Shown here: one piece after another, positions 6,451-12,887 of the stretch
Layout of the letters: every line of letters begins with the position of its first letter
Position numbering within the stretch: the stretch's first letter is position 1
Assembly: GCA_023489135.1 (NCBI GenBank)
Contig: JAMDCE010000655.1
Coordinates: forward strand, 1-12,887
Length of the DNA stretch: 12,887 nucleotides
Direction of reading: 5' to 3'
DNA from: Chloroflexota bacterium
GTDB lineage: Bacteria > Chloroflexota > Chloroflexia > JAMDCE01
Notes under the pieces: generated by a model
Told to the model about the DNA's origin: nothing
The model's database searches: none
The model's input: only the letters and a program-made list of their open reading frames with translations
Translations under genes and position numbers: made by a program

Positions 6451-8460
6451 TTATCGCCCACGAGAAGCCAGAGGATCGCGCCCTTGCTCCATGGCTCGAC
6501 GCACCTCAATGATCTGGTCGCGGAGGAGAGCGGCCTTTTCGAATTCCAGCATCTTAGCGGCCTGCTTCATCTGCGACTCCAATTCCTTGACCATCCGCAC
6601 CAACTCGTCCTTGGGGAGATCTTCGAGGCTACGGACGGTGTAGTCTGCTTTGGCCTCGGCCACCGCCTTCACTCGATCGGTGAGGTCTTTGATCTCCTTA
6701 ACAATGCTGGCCGGCGTTATCCCGTGCTCTTTGTTGTACGCCACCTGAGTATCCCGGCGACGGTACGTCTCATCGATGGCTGCCTTCATTGAGCGGGTGA
6801 CCGTGTCGGCGTACATGATCACCGTCCCGTCGACGTGCCGGGCGGCCCGGCCTACAGTTTGGATGAGAGATCCCTCCGAGCGCAAGAAACCCTCTTTGTC
6901 GGCGTCCAGAATCCCCACCAGGGAGACCTCGGGAAGATCCAGCCCCTCCCGAAGAAGGTTGATCCCGACCACAACGTCGTAAACTCCCAGCCGCAGATCC
7001 CGCAGTATTTCCACTCGACCCAGAGTATCGATCTCGCTATGGAGGTAGTGTGTCTTGATGCCCGTCTCTTTGAGGTAGTCAGCCAGATCCTCGGCCATTC
7101 GTTTGGTGAGAGTGGTTACGAGAGTTCGCTCACCTTTGACCGCCCTCTTCTTGATCTCGTCAACCAGATCGTCGATCTGGCCAGTCGTCGGCTTCACCGT
7201 AATCTGGGGATCGATCAGCCCGGTTGGCCGGATCACCTGCTCCACTATCTGCTGGCTGTGCTCATATTCATATGGGCCAGGCGTGGCCGAGACGTAAATA
7301 GCCTGGTTGACATGGCGCTCGAACTCGTCGAAGGTCAGAGGCCGGTTGTCCAGAGCCGAGGGGAGGCGAAAACCATGCTCCACCAGCACCCCTTTGCGGG
7401 ACCGGTCGCCAGCGTACATTCCCCGCACCTGCGGGAGTGAGATGTGGGACTCGTCCACGAAGAGAAGGAAATCACCCGGGAAATAGTCCAACAGCGTCCA
7501 TGGCTGCTCTCCAGCAGCGCGGCGGGAAAGGTGACGGGAGTAGTTCTCGACACCGGAACAGTACCCCATCTCACCGAGCATTTCGATGTCGTAGAGAGTA
7601 CGCTGCTTCAGACGAGCCGCGGCAAGCAAGTTGCCCTGGGATTCAAGTTCCTGCAAGCGCTCGGCCAGTTCTAATTCGATATCCTTGATGGCCACCCGCA
7701 ACTTCTCCTGCGTGGTGACAAAGTGCTTGGCCGGATAGATGTCGGCCTGGGTGCGCTCGATCAAGATCTCGCCAGTCAACGGATCTAGCTCCACGATCCG
7801 CTCCACTTCGTCGCCCCAGAACTCGATGCGCAGGGCTACTTCTTCGTAGGCCGGAATGATCTCCAAGGTATCGCCGCGGACCCGAAAACTTCCCCGGGCC
7901 AGTGAATTGTCGTTGCGGTTGTACTGGATGTCAATTAGATGGCGGAGGATCCGGTCTCGCCGGGTCACCTCGCCCTTCTTGACCGTGACGACGACGTTGC
8001 CGTACTCCTCAGGAGATCCCAAACCATAGATGCACGAAACGCTGGCGACGATGACGACGTCACGCCGCTCGAAGAGCGCCTTCGTGGCGGCGTGACGCAG
8101 CTTATCGATCTCCTCGTTGATGTCGGCATCTTTTTCGATATAAGTATCGGTGCGGGGGATGTAGGCTTCGGGCTGGTAATAGTCGTAGTAACTGACAAAG
8201 TACTCGACGGCGTTATTGGGAAAGAATTCCTTGAATTCGCTGTAGAGCTGCGCGGCCAGAGTCTTATTATGAGCCAGCACCAGGGTAGGCCGCTGCACAC
8301 GCTCGATGACATTGGCCATTGTAAACGTCTTACCTGAGCCCGTGACTCCAAGGAGAGCCTGTTTCTCGTAACCCTTCTCCAAGCCATCAAGCAGGCCCTC
8401 GATGGCCTTTGGCTGATCGCCTGTTGGACGCAAATCGGAAACGATTCTGAACTCTGGCAG
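6451..8460 (-). CDS. uvrB: Excinuclease ABC subunit B, with a probable CTG start
   Basis: DNA-damage-verifying helicase-like subunit of UvrABC nucleotide excision repair: it is loaded by UvrA, separates the strands at the lesion and recruits UvrC. From the CTG at 8460 (669 aa) the protein begins with [15 protein letters not shown], the universal UvrB N-terminus. The next in-frame conventional start, TTG at 8433, would remove its first nine residues. Walker A GVTGSGKT is at 38-45, the damage-sensing beta-hairpin [22 protein letters not shown] at about 90-111, and the Walker B-like FVDESH at about 334-339. Helicase motifs V-VI ([30 protein letters not shown]) and the C-terminal UVR domain that contacts UvrC (about 620-660) follow. 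The Shine-Dalgarno AAAGGAG at 8468-8474 lies 7 nt before the CTG. A TGA closes the frame upstream, with no ATG, GTG or TTG between it and the CTG. Confidence 0.97.
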   Translation of the reverse strand: MPEFRIVSDLRPTGDQPKAIEGLLDGLEKGYEKQALLGVTGSGKTFTMANVIERVQRPTLVLAHNKTLAAQLYSEFKEFFPNNAVEYFVSYYDYYQPEAYIPRTDTYIEKDADINEEIDKLRHAATKALFERRDVVIVASVSCIYGLGSPEEYGNVVVTVKKGEVTRRDRILRHLIDIQYNRNDNSLARGSFRVRGDTLEIIPAYEEVALRIEFWGDEVERIVELDPLTGEILIERTQADIYPAKHFVTTQEKLRVAIKDIELELAERLQELESQGNLLAAARLKQRTLYDIEMLGEMGYCSGVENYSRHLSRRAAGEQPWTLLDYFPGDFLLFVDESHISLPQVRGMYAGDRSRKGVLVEHGFRLPSALDNRPLTFDEFERHVNQAIYVSATPGPYEYEHSQQIVEQVIRPTGLIDPQITVKPTTGQIDDLVDEIKKRAVKGERTLVTTLTKRMAEDLADYLKETGIKTHYLHSEIDTLGRVEILRDLRLGVYDVVVGINLLREGLDLPEVSLVGILDADKEGFLRSEGSLIQTVGRAARHVDGTVIMYADTVTRSMKAAIDETYRRRDTQVAYNKEHGITPASIVKEIKDLTDRVKAVAEAKADYTVRSLEDLPKDELVRMVKELESQMKQAAKMLEFEKAALLRDQIIEVRRAMEQGRDPLASRGR

Positions 8461-8540
8461 CGTCGAGCTCCTTTCCCCCGAGCCTCTTTCAGCGCTCTCC
8501 GAGCTTCCGAGATAACCTCGAAGCGGCGCTCAGTTCGTCA

Positions 8541-8546
8541 ATTATA
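8541..8546 (-). promoter_or_regulatory. -10 element upstream of uvrB
   Basis: A perfect TATAAT on the minus strand just after the metallophosphoesterase stop, about 85 nt before the uvrB start. No good -35 and no TG extension are visible. I looked for a LexA-type dyad and found only an unpaired CGAAC half-site (8533-8537). uvrB may thus be read both from here and from the BON/phosphoesterase transcript. Confidence 0.4.
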
Positions 8547-8560
8547 CCCCATTTCCGTCC

Positions 8561-9364
8561 TTAGCATCGCCGTAATTTGGCGGAAGATTTCTCTTCGACG
8601 GCGCACTGAGGGAGAGAGGAGGGGGAGGAAGTCTCTTCTCCGAACCAGAGAGAACGCAGCTCGTAAATCGCGTAGTACCTCTTTAGCACAGTTAGGCTGA
8701 CGTTGCGCACAGGAATGGCGGAATCGATCTGGCCTTTTTCGCAGCCGTGGTGGGAGTGCCCGTGGATCACAAAGTCCACGCCCCACTTCCGAATGGGATC
8801 GCAGAGCTTGGAACATCCCAAGAATGGGTAAATCTCCGGAAGCTCTCCACGCAGAGTCTCCCGAACGGGGGAATAATGCAGGACCACTATCTTAAAGTCG
8901 GCGCCTCCTAACTTACTGAGAGCATAGTCGAGTTTTTGCACTTCCTTGTCGGCCTCCGCGACGAAACGCTTCAAGGACTTCTCGCCAAAGGGCATCAGAA
9001 CCGCTCGCCCGAATCCCCCGGCGAATCCCTTTGCGCCAGCGATGCCGACGGTCTGGCCCCGAACCTGAATGGTGGCAGAGTGCCCATCCAGCACGAATAC
9101 TCCAACCTCGCTCAGCACCGAGACAATCTCCTTAGTCCGTCCATAGTTGTAGTCGTGATTGCCCAGAACGGCAAAGATCGGGATCTGAAGGCCCCTCAGC
9201 TCGTCGGCCAAAAGCCGCGCCTGGTGAACGTACCCGATACCCGTGAGATCACCTCCCAGAAGCAGGACATCGGCGTCCTCGTGAAGAGAGGCAAGCCACG
9301 GACGGAACTTGCCGCTGGAATCATCTTTGAAGTGCAGATCGGCGATGGCGGCGACCCTGATCAT
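8561..9364 (-). CDS. Calcineurin-like metallophosphoesterase
   Basis: A 267-residue cytosolic metal-dependent phosphoesterase; the substrate cannot be told (a nucleotide, phosphoprotein or phosphodiester are all possible). All motifs of the superfamily are present: IADLH (Asp9, His11), GGDLT (Asp39), GNHDY (Asn69, His70), HYSP (His163) and HGHSHHG (His201, His203). They would hold a two-metal centre. There is no signal peptide or membrane segment. The last 25 residues, after YAIYELRSLWF, are low-complexity Ser/Pro/Glu and look non-catalytic. The ATG at 9364 overlaps the BON stop as TGATG, with GGAGAG 6 nt upstream. The TTG at 9367 is an alternative start one codon earlier. Translational coupling to the BON gene suggests shared function or at least shared expression. 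Confidence 0.92.
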   Translation of the reverse strand: MIRVAAIADLHFKDDSSGKFRPWLASLHEDADVLLLGGDLTGIGYVHQARLLADELRGLQIPIFAVLGNHDYNYGRTKEIVSVLSEVGVFVLDGHSATIQVRGQTVGIAGAKGFAGGFGRAVLMPFGEKSLKRFVAEADKEVQKLDYALSKLGGADFKIVVLHYSPVRETLRGELPEIYPFLGCSKLCDPIRKWGVDFVIHGHSHHGCEKGQIDSAIPVRNVSLTVLKRYYAIYELRSLWFGEETSSPSSLPQCAVEEKSSAKLRRC

Positions 9365-9669
9365 CAAGAACTCTCCGCGTTTTCAGATTCCTCGGTTCCG
9401 CGTTCGCGCTCTCTACATATGATCTTCTCCCATTCGCGAGCCGGTGGCCGAATCGTCAGAATGGCCAACTGGTTCCGCACTTCCTTGACTCCTGGGACAG
9501 TCCTTGCCACCTCCGTAGCCGCTCTCTTCTCTGCGTCGGCATTAACTTCACCCCGCAGATAGGCGATTCCGTCGATGGTCTCGACCTCTATGTCCAGATC
9601 ACTAACCTCTTCTGCGGCCGCCAGGGCGCGCCTGATTTTCGCCGAAATTGCTCGATCTTCTTGTTCCAC
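9364..9669 (-). CDS. Single BON-domain protein without signal peptide
   Basis: A 101-residue protein with one BON domain (about 5-72): the alpha-beta pattern AISAKIRRALAAAEEVSDLDIEVETIDGIAYLRGEV, then AEKRAATEVARTVPGVKEVRNQLAI. BON domains are thought to bind phospholipids or other ligands, and most known members are periplasmic (OsmY-like) or fused to other domains. Here there is no signal peptide and the charged tail ends in EESENAESS, so I infer a cytosolic location. The start is GTG with the strong Shine-Dalgarno AGGAGG 7 nt upstream. It is the first gene of the minus-strand block BON, metallophosphoesterase, uvrB, and its stop overlaps the next start. Confidence 0.87.
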   Translation of the reverse strand: MEQEDRAISAKIRRALAAAEEVSDLDIEVETIDGIAYLRGEVNADAEKRAATEVARTVPGVKEVRNQLAILTIRPPAREWEKIICRERERGTEESENAESS

Positions 9670-9777
9670 CTGTGGTCCTCCTGCGCCTTTAGAAGGCTGT
9701 AGCTGCGGTGCAAATAAGGAGTCAGCCGTTGGTGGCCAATGGCCGAGGGGTAAACTACGCTGGATCTTGCAAGAAAT

Positions 9778-9812
9778 ATGCCAAAGACCGCTGCGTCTAT
9801 GGCATGCTTTTT
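9778..9812 (+). terminator. Hairpin with T-tract between the BON gene and the response regulator gene
   Basis: Stem ATGCCA/TGGCAT (9778-9783 with 9800-9805), an A-A mismatch, AGAC/GTCT (9785-9788 with 9795-9798), and the loop CGCTGC. It is followed on the plus strand by GC and five T (9808-9812). It has the form of an intrinsic terminator reading plus, but no plus-strand gene lies upstream. It would end a short transcript or attenuate the response regulator mRNA, whose start is about 100 nt further on. On the minus strand it would lie in the BON leader. Confidence 0.45.
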
Positions 9813-9915
9813 GCTAATCCTTGGCTGGACTGGCGTGACGGCGTGTTTCTCCCGGGAGACCGTGAAGTACCTTGAATTTGCCACCACATCTTGATTGCAG
9901 TGAGGGAGAGAGTTG

Positions 9916-10332
9916 ATGGTAGCCAAGAATGACAGGGCGGTGCTCGTCGTGGAAGATGACCTCGATCTGCTTGGACTGATCGAAACGGTGCTTGAAGAAG
10001 AGGGCTATGAAGTGATGGCGGCGACCGATGGGAAGGAAGCTTTGGACAAGATAGCCGTACAAATGCCCGGACTGATTCTCCTGGACATGAGAATGCCCAT
10101 AATGGATGGCTGGGAGTTCTCGGCCAGGTTCCGAAAAGCGTACGATAAGGCCGCTCCTATTATTGTCTTGACCGCCGCCGAAGATGCCAGAGCGAGAGCG
10201 GCAGAGATAGAAGCTGAAGGCTACATCGGCAAACCTTTTGACCTTGACGACCTCTTGAAGCGTGTCAAGCAGTATGTTCACTCCGATGGAAACAATCCTG
10301 AGGGAGGTTCTCAGGAGTTTGACTCCGTTTAG
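9916..10332 (+). CDS. Single-domain response regulator (CheY-like receiver)
   Basis: A 138-residue phosphorylatable receiver protein with no output domain. It would act by protein-protein contact in a phosphorelay or on a motor or enzyme partner. The receiver domain fills residues 6-121: the acidic pair Glu13-Asp14 in VLVVEDD, the phospho-acceptor Asp57 in ILLDMRMPIMDGWEF, Thr86 in IIVLTAAED, and Lys106 in YIGKPFD. All key residues are intact. The C-terminal 17 residues are polar and probably disordered. The ATG at 9916 has GAGGGAGAG 5 nt upstream; an in-frame TTG at 9913 is less likely. No histidine kinase gene lies in the window. It is divergent from the BON gene. Confidence 0.93.
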   Translation: MVAKNDRAVLVVEDDLDLLGLIETVLEEEGYEVMAATDGKEALDKIAVQMPGLILLDMRMPIMDGWEFSARFRKAYDKAAPIIVLTAAEDARARAAEIEAEGYIGKPFDLDDLLKRVKQYVHSDGNNPEGGSQEFDSV

Positions 10333-10482
10333 TCTGGATCTCTCATACCCCGGACAAGCCCAAAGAAAGCCACCACTGGAACCTCACGCCCCAACTGAAT
10401 TTTCTCACCGCTAGGTCGGGTGGTGGCCGACTAAGCCGCGGCAGAGGTGAAAAAGCCCAAGGGGCAGGGAGTTGTATATTTC

Positions 10483-10514
10483 AAGCAGCCGGGATCGGCG
10501 AACCCCGGCTGCTT
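10483..10514. terminator. Strong hairpin between the convergent response regulator and DUF917 genes
   Basis: A perfect 11-bp GC-rich stem: AAGCAGCCGGG (10483-10493) and its complement (10504-10514), with a 10-nt loop. It lies about 150 nt after the response regulator stop and 76 nt after the DUF917 stop. No T-tract follows on either strand, so it may protect 3' ends or be a non-canonical terminator. A second, weaker GTCGG/CCGAC hairpin lies near 10413-10431. I see no gene in 10333-10589. Confidence 0.5.
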
Positions 10515-10589
10515 GTAGCTGTGCTCACTGACTGATGCTCTCTGCACCGTCGTCAACGACTCCGAGTGCTGATGCCGCGAGACCATTTC

Positions 10590-11726
10590 TTATCTACCTA
10601 CAACGTCCTCGATGGGCTTATATTCGATGTCCGTAAAACCGAAATGAGAAGGGCCCAGCACGTCAAGGCCTTTTTCGTGCTCCCGGAATACCTGCGGGGC
10701 TTTCGCGCCTAGCACAGACATTACGTCTCCGACGGCCAGCCTAGTGTTTGTCTTTGGCTCAGCCGTCTGCGAATCCACGAGAGAGATTATATCTGGGCTG
10801 GTAACATAAGGTTTGCCGTCGAGCCACGATATATGGTTCTCGTTCTTGAACCAAACCTTGAACGTTCGACCGGCCCATTCATCCAGACCTTCAAGGGTGT
10901 GAGTGCCCCAGAGGTAACCGGCGCGATCTTCCCAGTCCTTTCCAACAACCTTACCCTTGAAAATCACCCACCCGTCAAGGAATTCTCTGGCTGCTTCAAC
11001 TGGATTACTACCGGCCTCCCTGGCCTTCCGTATCGTTCTCCCTAGCTCGAAGGCTCTTGAAAGGGTGTCCTTGACAATTATTTGCTTTGCTTCAGCACCT
11101 TTGAGCAATACTCCCGCCATAGGAGTAAGCCCAAACGCAGCTACGCTGATCTGCTTCCCCAGCATCTCGGCCATTGCTGCGTTCAAGGTTTCCTTTATGA
11201 TTACGATATTGCCCCAGTCGTCAACAGCGGCAAGAGGAGCCATAGACTTTTCAAAGAGCCTGGGTGTCGTTTGCACGATCTCGGGAATCGCTCTTCCAGT
11301 ATAATCTCCGTCGATAGCTCTGAGTCCCAGCTGAGAAGCGGCCGCAACGGGCATAGGAGTATTTGCGCCGCCCAGCTCTATGGCTACAATCGCCCCCAAC
11401 TTAACTCCATGGAATTGCTCCAACTCTTGAAGCGCCAGCATCATTCCATCCCTGACCCGCACCTCGGTTAGGCCCAGAGAGGCCATCTCTCTTTCCATCT
11501 GGGGCGTGTGAGGAGCAATCGAACCCATTAGGAACGGGCAAGCCGTCCAGGCGTCGTCGGCTACTTCAGACGGATCCAGCCACCCGGGTTTGCGCCCGGC
11601 CTCAAGTTCGCGGAAGAGTGCCTCAAGCCCTGATTCCGGCTGGCCGCCTCCTCCAGTACCCAGAATCGTACATCCTCGAACGAAATCTTCGCAGTCTTGT
11701 CTGGTCTCTAGAGTCCTCGTTGGCAT
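10590..11726 (-). CDS. DUF917 family protein (S-methyl thiohydantoin desulfurase / hydantoinase-associated)
   Basis: A 378-residue cytosolic protein of the DUF917 family, often found beside hydantoinases and amino acid or cyclic-amide catabolic genes; some members are described as S-methyl thiohydantoin desulfurases. Visible family marks are the early glycine-rich CTILGTGGGGQPESG (19-33), the AIVAIELGGANTPMPVAAAS stretch near 114-133 and IDGDYTGRAIPEI (about 138-150). The C-terminal half contains FDGWVIFKGKV-like and WFKNENHISWLDGKP segments, ending with SVLGAKAP and LGPSHFGFTDIEYKPIEDVV. No membrane segment is seen. The length is close to the family norm. The Shine-Dalgarno AGGAGG precedes the ATG by 8 nt. 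It follows the M29/NicX-like gene by 102 nt on the same strand and is probably co-transcribed. The exact substrate is unknown. Confidence 0.88.
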   Translation of the reverse strand: MPTRTLETRQDCEDFVRGCTILGTGGGGQPESGLEALFRELEAGRKPGWLDPSEVADDAWTACPFLMGSIAPHTPQMEREMASLGLTEVRVRDGMMLALQELEQFHGVKLGAIVAIELGGANTPMPVAAASQLGLRAIDGDYTGRAIPEIVQTTPRLFEKSMAPLAAVDDWGNIVIIKETLNAAMAEMLGKQISVAAFGLTPMAGVLLKGAEAKQIIVKDTLSRAFELGRTIRKAREAGSNPVEAAREFLDGWVIFKGKVVGKDWEDRAGYLWGTHTLEGLDEWAGRTFKVWFKNENHISWLDGKPYVTSPDIISLVDSQTAEPKTNTRLAVGDVMSVLGAKAPQVFREHEKGLDVLGPSHFGFTDIEYKPIEDVVGR

Positions 11727-11771
11727 TGCCTTACCTCCTGTTCATATTGGGTGCTTGATATTGGCCTGGTT

Positions 11772-11787
11772 CTATTCTTGAGAATAG
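11772..11787. promoter_or_regulatory. Inverted repeat upstream of the DUF917 gene
   Basis: CTATTCT (11772-11778) and AGAATAG (11781-11787) are perfect 7-base complements around TG. The element lies about 46-61 nt before the DUF917 start, in the gap after the M29/NicX-like gene. It could be an operator or a processing hairpin. I see no convincing -10/-35 pair beside it. Confidence 0.35.
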
Positions 11788-11828
11788 GTGACACCCCGCC
11801 AATCCGACACACAACATCGCGCAGTTGG

Positions 11829-12875
11829 CTAATACCCCGGCACGCCCATTCGTCGGCAAACCTCTACTAACTCGGGATGCACATACTTCCCGTCCTGCTC
11901 GATCTCTTCACCATCAAGAAACACGCTTGGGCTCGCGGTCACCCCATCCGTATGAGAGGAGGCTTTTCTATCGTCCCGGCCACCAAAGCCAAACGTGACC
12001 GAACCGAAAAGTCTTTCGTCCTCGACTATTCTGCCAGTGACCCTGGTAACTCCTGGGTTGAACCCGTAAGTATAGTGGGCGACCCGATACATGTTCTCGT
12101 CGTCGAGGCCTGCAAGCCACTTCTCGAGTTTACTGGCTTCCGTACCTCCCTCGATCTTTACGATGCGTCCCTTGTCGATCTGCAGAGTCACCGGCGTGCT
12201 CACCACCCCAACTTCGGCCGGGGGCCACACTGTCGAGTCGGAGACTACCGTGCCGTGAATGCTTTCCTCAACCGGCAGCCAGAGCACTTGTCCTCCCAGC
12301 ATCACCAGCGCCCCGGGCTCGTCGCCTAATCGACCCCACTGGCTCACCTCGACCCTCCCCATACTGGCGACAATATCCATACCACCCGGCCCGGTCATCC
12401 TGACTTCCTTGGCGGATTGAGTCAGTTCAACTAACTTGTTCCCAAGCTCCAGCATCAAGGGATAATTGACCTTCCCGATAGCGCGTACCAGAGTGTCGAC
12501 GTCTATGGCCCCCATACATCCGTAGCGCCCGCCATTTCTGCTGCACGTCCGTCGAGCGTCGGTGTATAAGGTGTAGGCTACTGCATACTCGATCCACACA
12601 TCAGCTTGAGAAACGGCTGCCGCTACTGGCGCCGGTGGTTCCATTTGGGCTCTCGGTCGAGTTTCGTACCAGACTACGGTGGGAGTAGCCCCGATAGCGT
12701 AGGCGGCTTGGGCTGTCGCCTCTACCACACGCCAGTCGCTCTGCGTATCCGCGGAGATCACAACGTTCTCACCCGGTTTGGCGCACATTACCTCTTCGAC
12801 CAATTTCTTGGCGGCGGCCACCACTTCGAAGGCATAGTATTGCTTTGTGGTCTCGGTGCCCAGTGCTAGTTCCAT
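11829..12875 (-). CDS. M29/NicX-like metalloenzyme (aminopeptidase T / 2,5-dihydroxypyridine dioxygenase family)
   Basis: A 348-residue protein of the fold shared by M29 aminopeptidases and the non-heme iron dioxygenase NicX. The N-terminal domain has CAKPGENVVISADT (about 31-44) and a Rossmann-like AAYAIGATPTVVWYE. The C-terminal domain carries VEESIHG (202-208), VAHYTYGFNPG (265-275) and SSHTDGVTASPSVFLDG (306-322). As I recall the family, NicX binds iron with two His and an Asp. His267, His308 and Asp310 fit that set, whereas M29 peptidases have Glu where His267 stands. A ring-opening dioxygenase-like or related activity is therefore more likely than peptidase, but this is inferred. The ATG at 12875 has no Shine-Dalgarno in the 12 bases left in the window, and the frame stays open to the edge, so the start may lie further upstream. 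The DUF917 gene follows it. Confidence 0.82.
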   Translation of the reverse strand: MELALGTETTKQYYAFEVVAAAKKLVEEVMCAKPGENVVISADTQSDWRVVEATAQAAYAIGATPTVVWYETRPRAQMEPPAPVAAAVSQADVWIEYAVAYTLYTDARRTCSRNGGRYGCMGAIDVDTLVRAIGKVNYPLMLELGNKLVELTQSAKEVRMTGPGGMDIVASMGRVEVSQWGRLGDEPGALVMLGGQVLWLPVEESIHGTVVSDSTVWPPAEVGVVSTPVTLQIDKGRIVKIEGGTEASKLEKWLAGLDDENMYRVAHYTYGFNPGVTRVTGRIVEDERLFGSVTFGFGGRDDRKASSHTDGVTASPSVFLDGEEIEQDGKYVHPELVEVCRRMGVPGY

Positions 12876-12887
12876 CGTAGTCTGGTA

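Noticed and set aside
6288..6509. Minus-strand open frame after uvrB
   Set aside because: It overlaps the uvrB 3' end in another frame, crosses the 6280-6298 repeat, and the translation looks random.
8521..8546. Possible LexA box upstream of uvrB
   Set aside because: Only one CGAAC half-site is present; the opposite half GTTC is not at the right distance on the same strand.
9588..10281. Minus-strand open frames (112 and 155 codons) opposite the BON leader and the response regulator
   Set aside because: The response regulator on the plus strand is unambiguous, and the minus translations have no recognisable pattern or ribosome-binding site.
1..12887. CRISPR array, insertion sequence, phage or toxin-antitoxin module
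   Set aside because: No regularly spaced direct repeats, transposase or integrase motifs, or paired small toxin/antitoxin genes were seen; the genes are mostly housekeeping and metabolic.

Overview
The window looks like a chromosomal segment of a moderately GC-rich bacterium, with no mobile element, CRISPR array, rRNA or tRNA that I could find. I lean towards Chloroflexota. The grounds are the set of protein types (a type-2-like PyrF followed by a DUF951 protein, a long NfeD with a slipin, and a DUF917/M29-like pair) and their wording. This is an impression from family resemblance, not a phylogenetic result. The promoters I can see are sigma-70/SigA-like, and three of the five carry a TG-N extended -10 element.

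Layout from left to right. (1) Positions 1-612, minus strand: the N-terminal part of a lipoprotein substrate-binding protein of a peptide-type ABC transporter. It has its own promoter and a leader of about 160 nt with folding potential. (2) 928-3431, plus strand: pyrF, a DUF951 small protein and an MFS exporter, probably one operon. A telomere-like G-rich palindrome lies just upstream. (3) 3644-6258: nfeD (plus) and a slipin/stomatin (minus) facing each other across a perfect bidirectional terminator. (4) 6451-9669, minus strand: BON protein, metallophosphoesterase and uvrB, in that transcription order. The first two overlap as TGATG. uvrB has a -10 element of its own. (5) 9916-10332, plus strand: an orphan single-domain response regulator, divergent from the BON gene. 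(6) 10590-12875, minus strand: an M29/NicX-like metalloenzyme followed by a DUF917 protein, probably a two-gene catabolic operon.

UvrB acts in nucleotide excision repair and PyrF makes UMP. The NfeD/slipin pair is a membrane-proteolysis and membrane-organisation module. The M29/NicX-like and DUF917 proteins probably act on one small-molecule substrate. Several genes have unusual starts: TTG for pyrF, GTG for the BON gene, probably CTG for uvrB, and for the MFS gene no ATG/GTG/TTG at all before transmembrane segment 1, leaving ATC as the best candidate.

I see no clearly new multi-gene system. The most worthwhile leads are the MFS and uvrB starts, the structured leader of the substrate-binding protein, the tail-to-tail nfeD/slipin arrangement, the NicX-like/DUF917 pair, and several palindromes at control regions.
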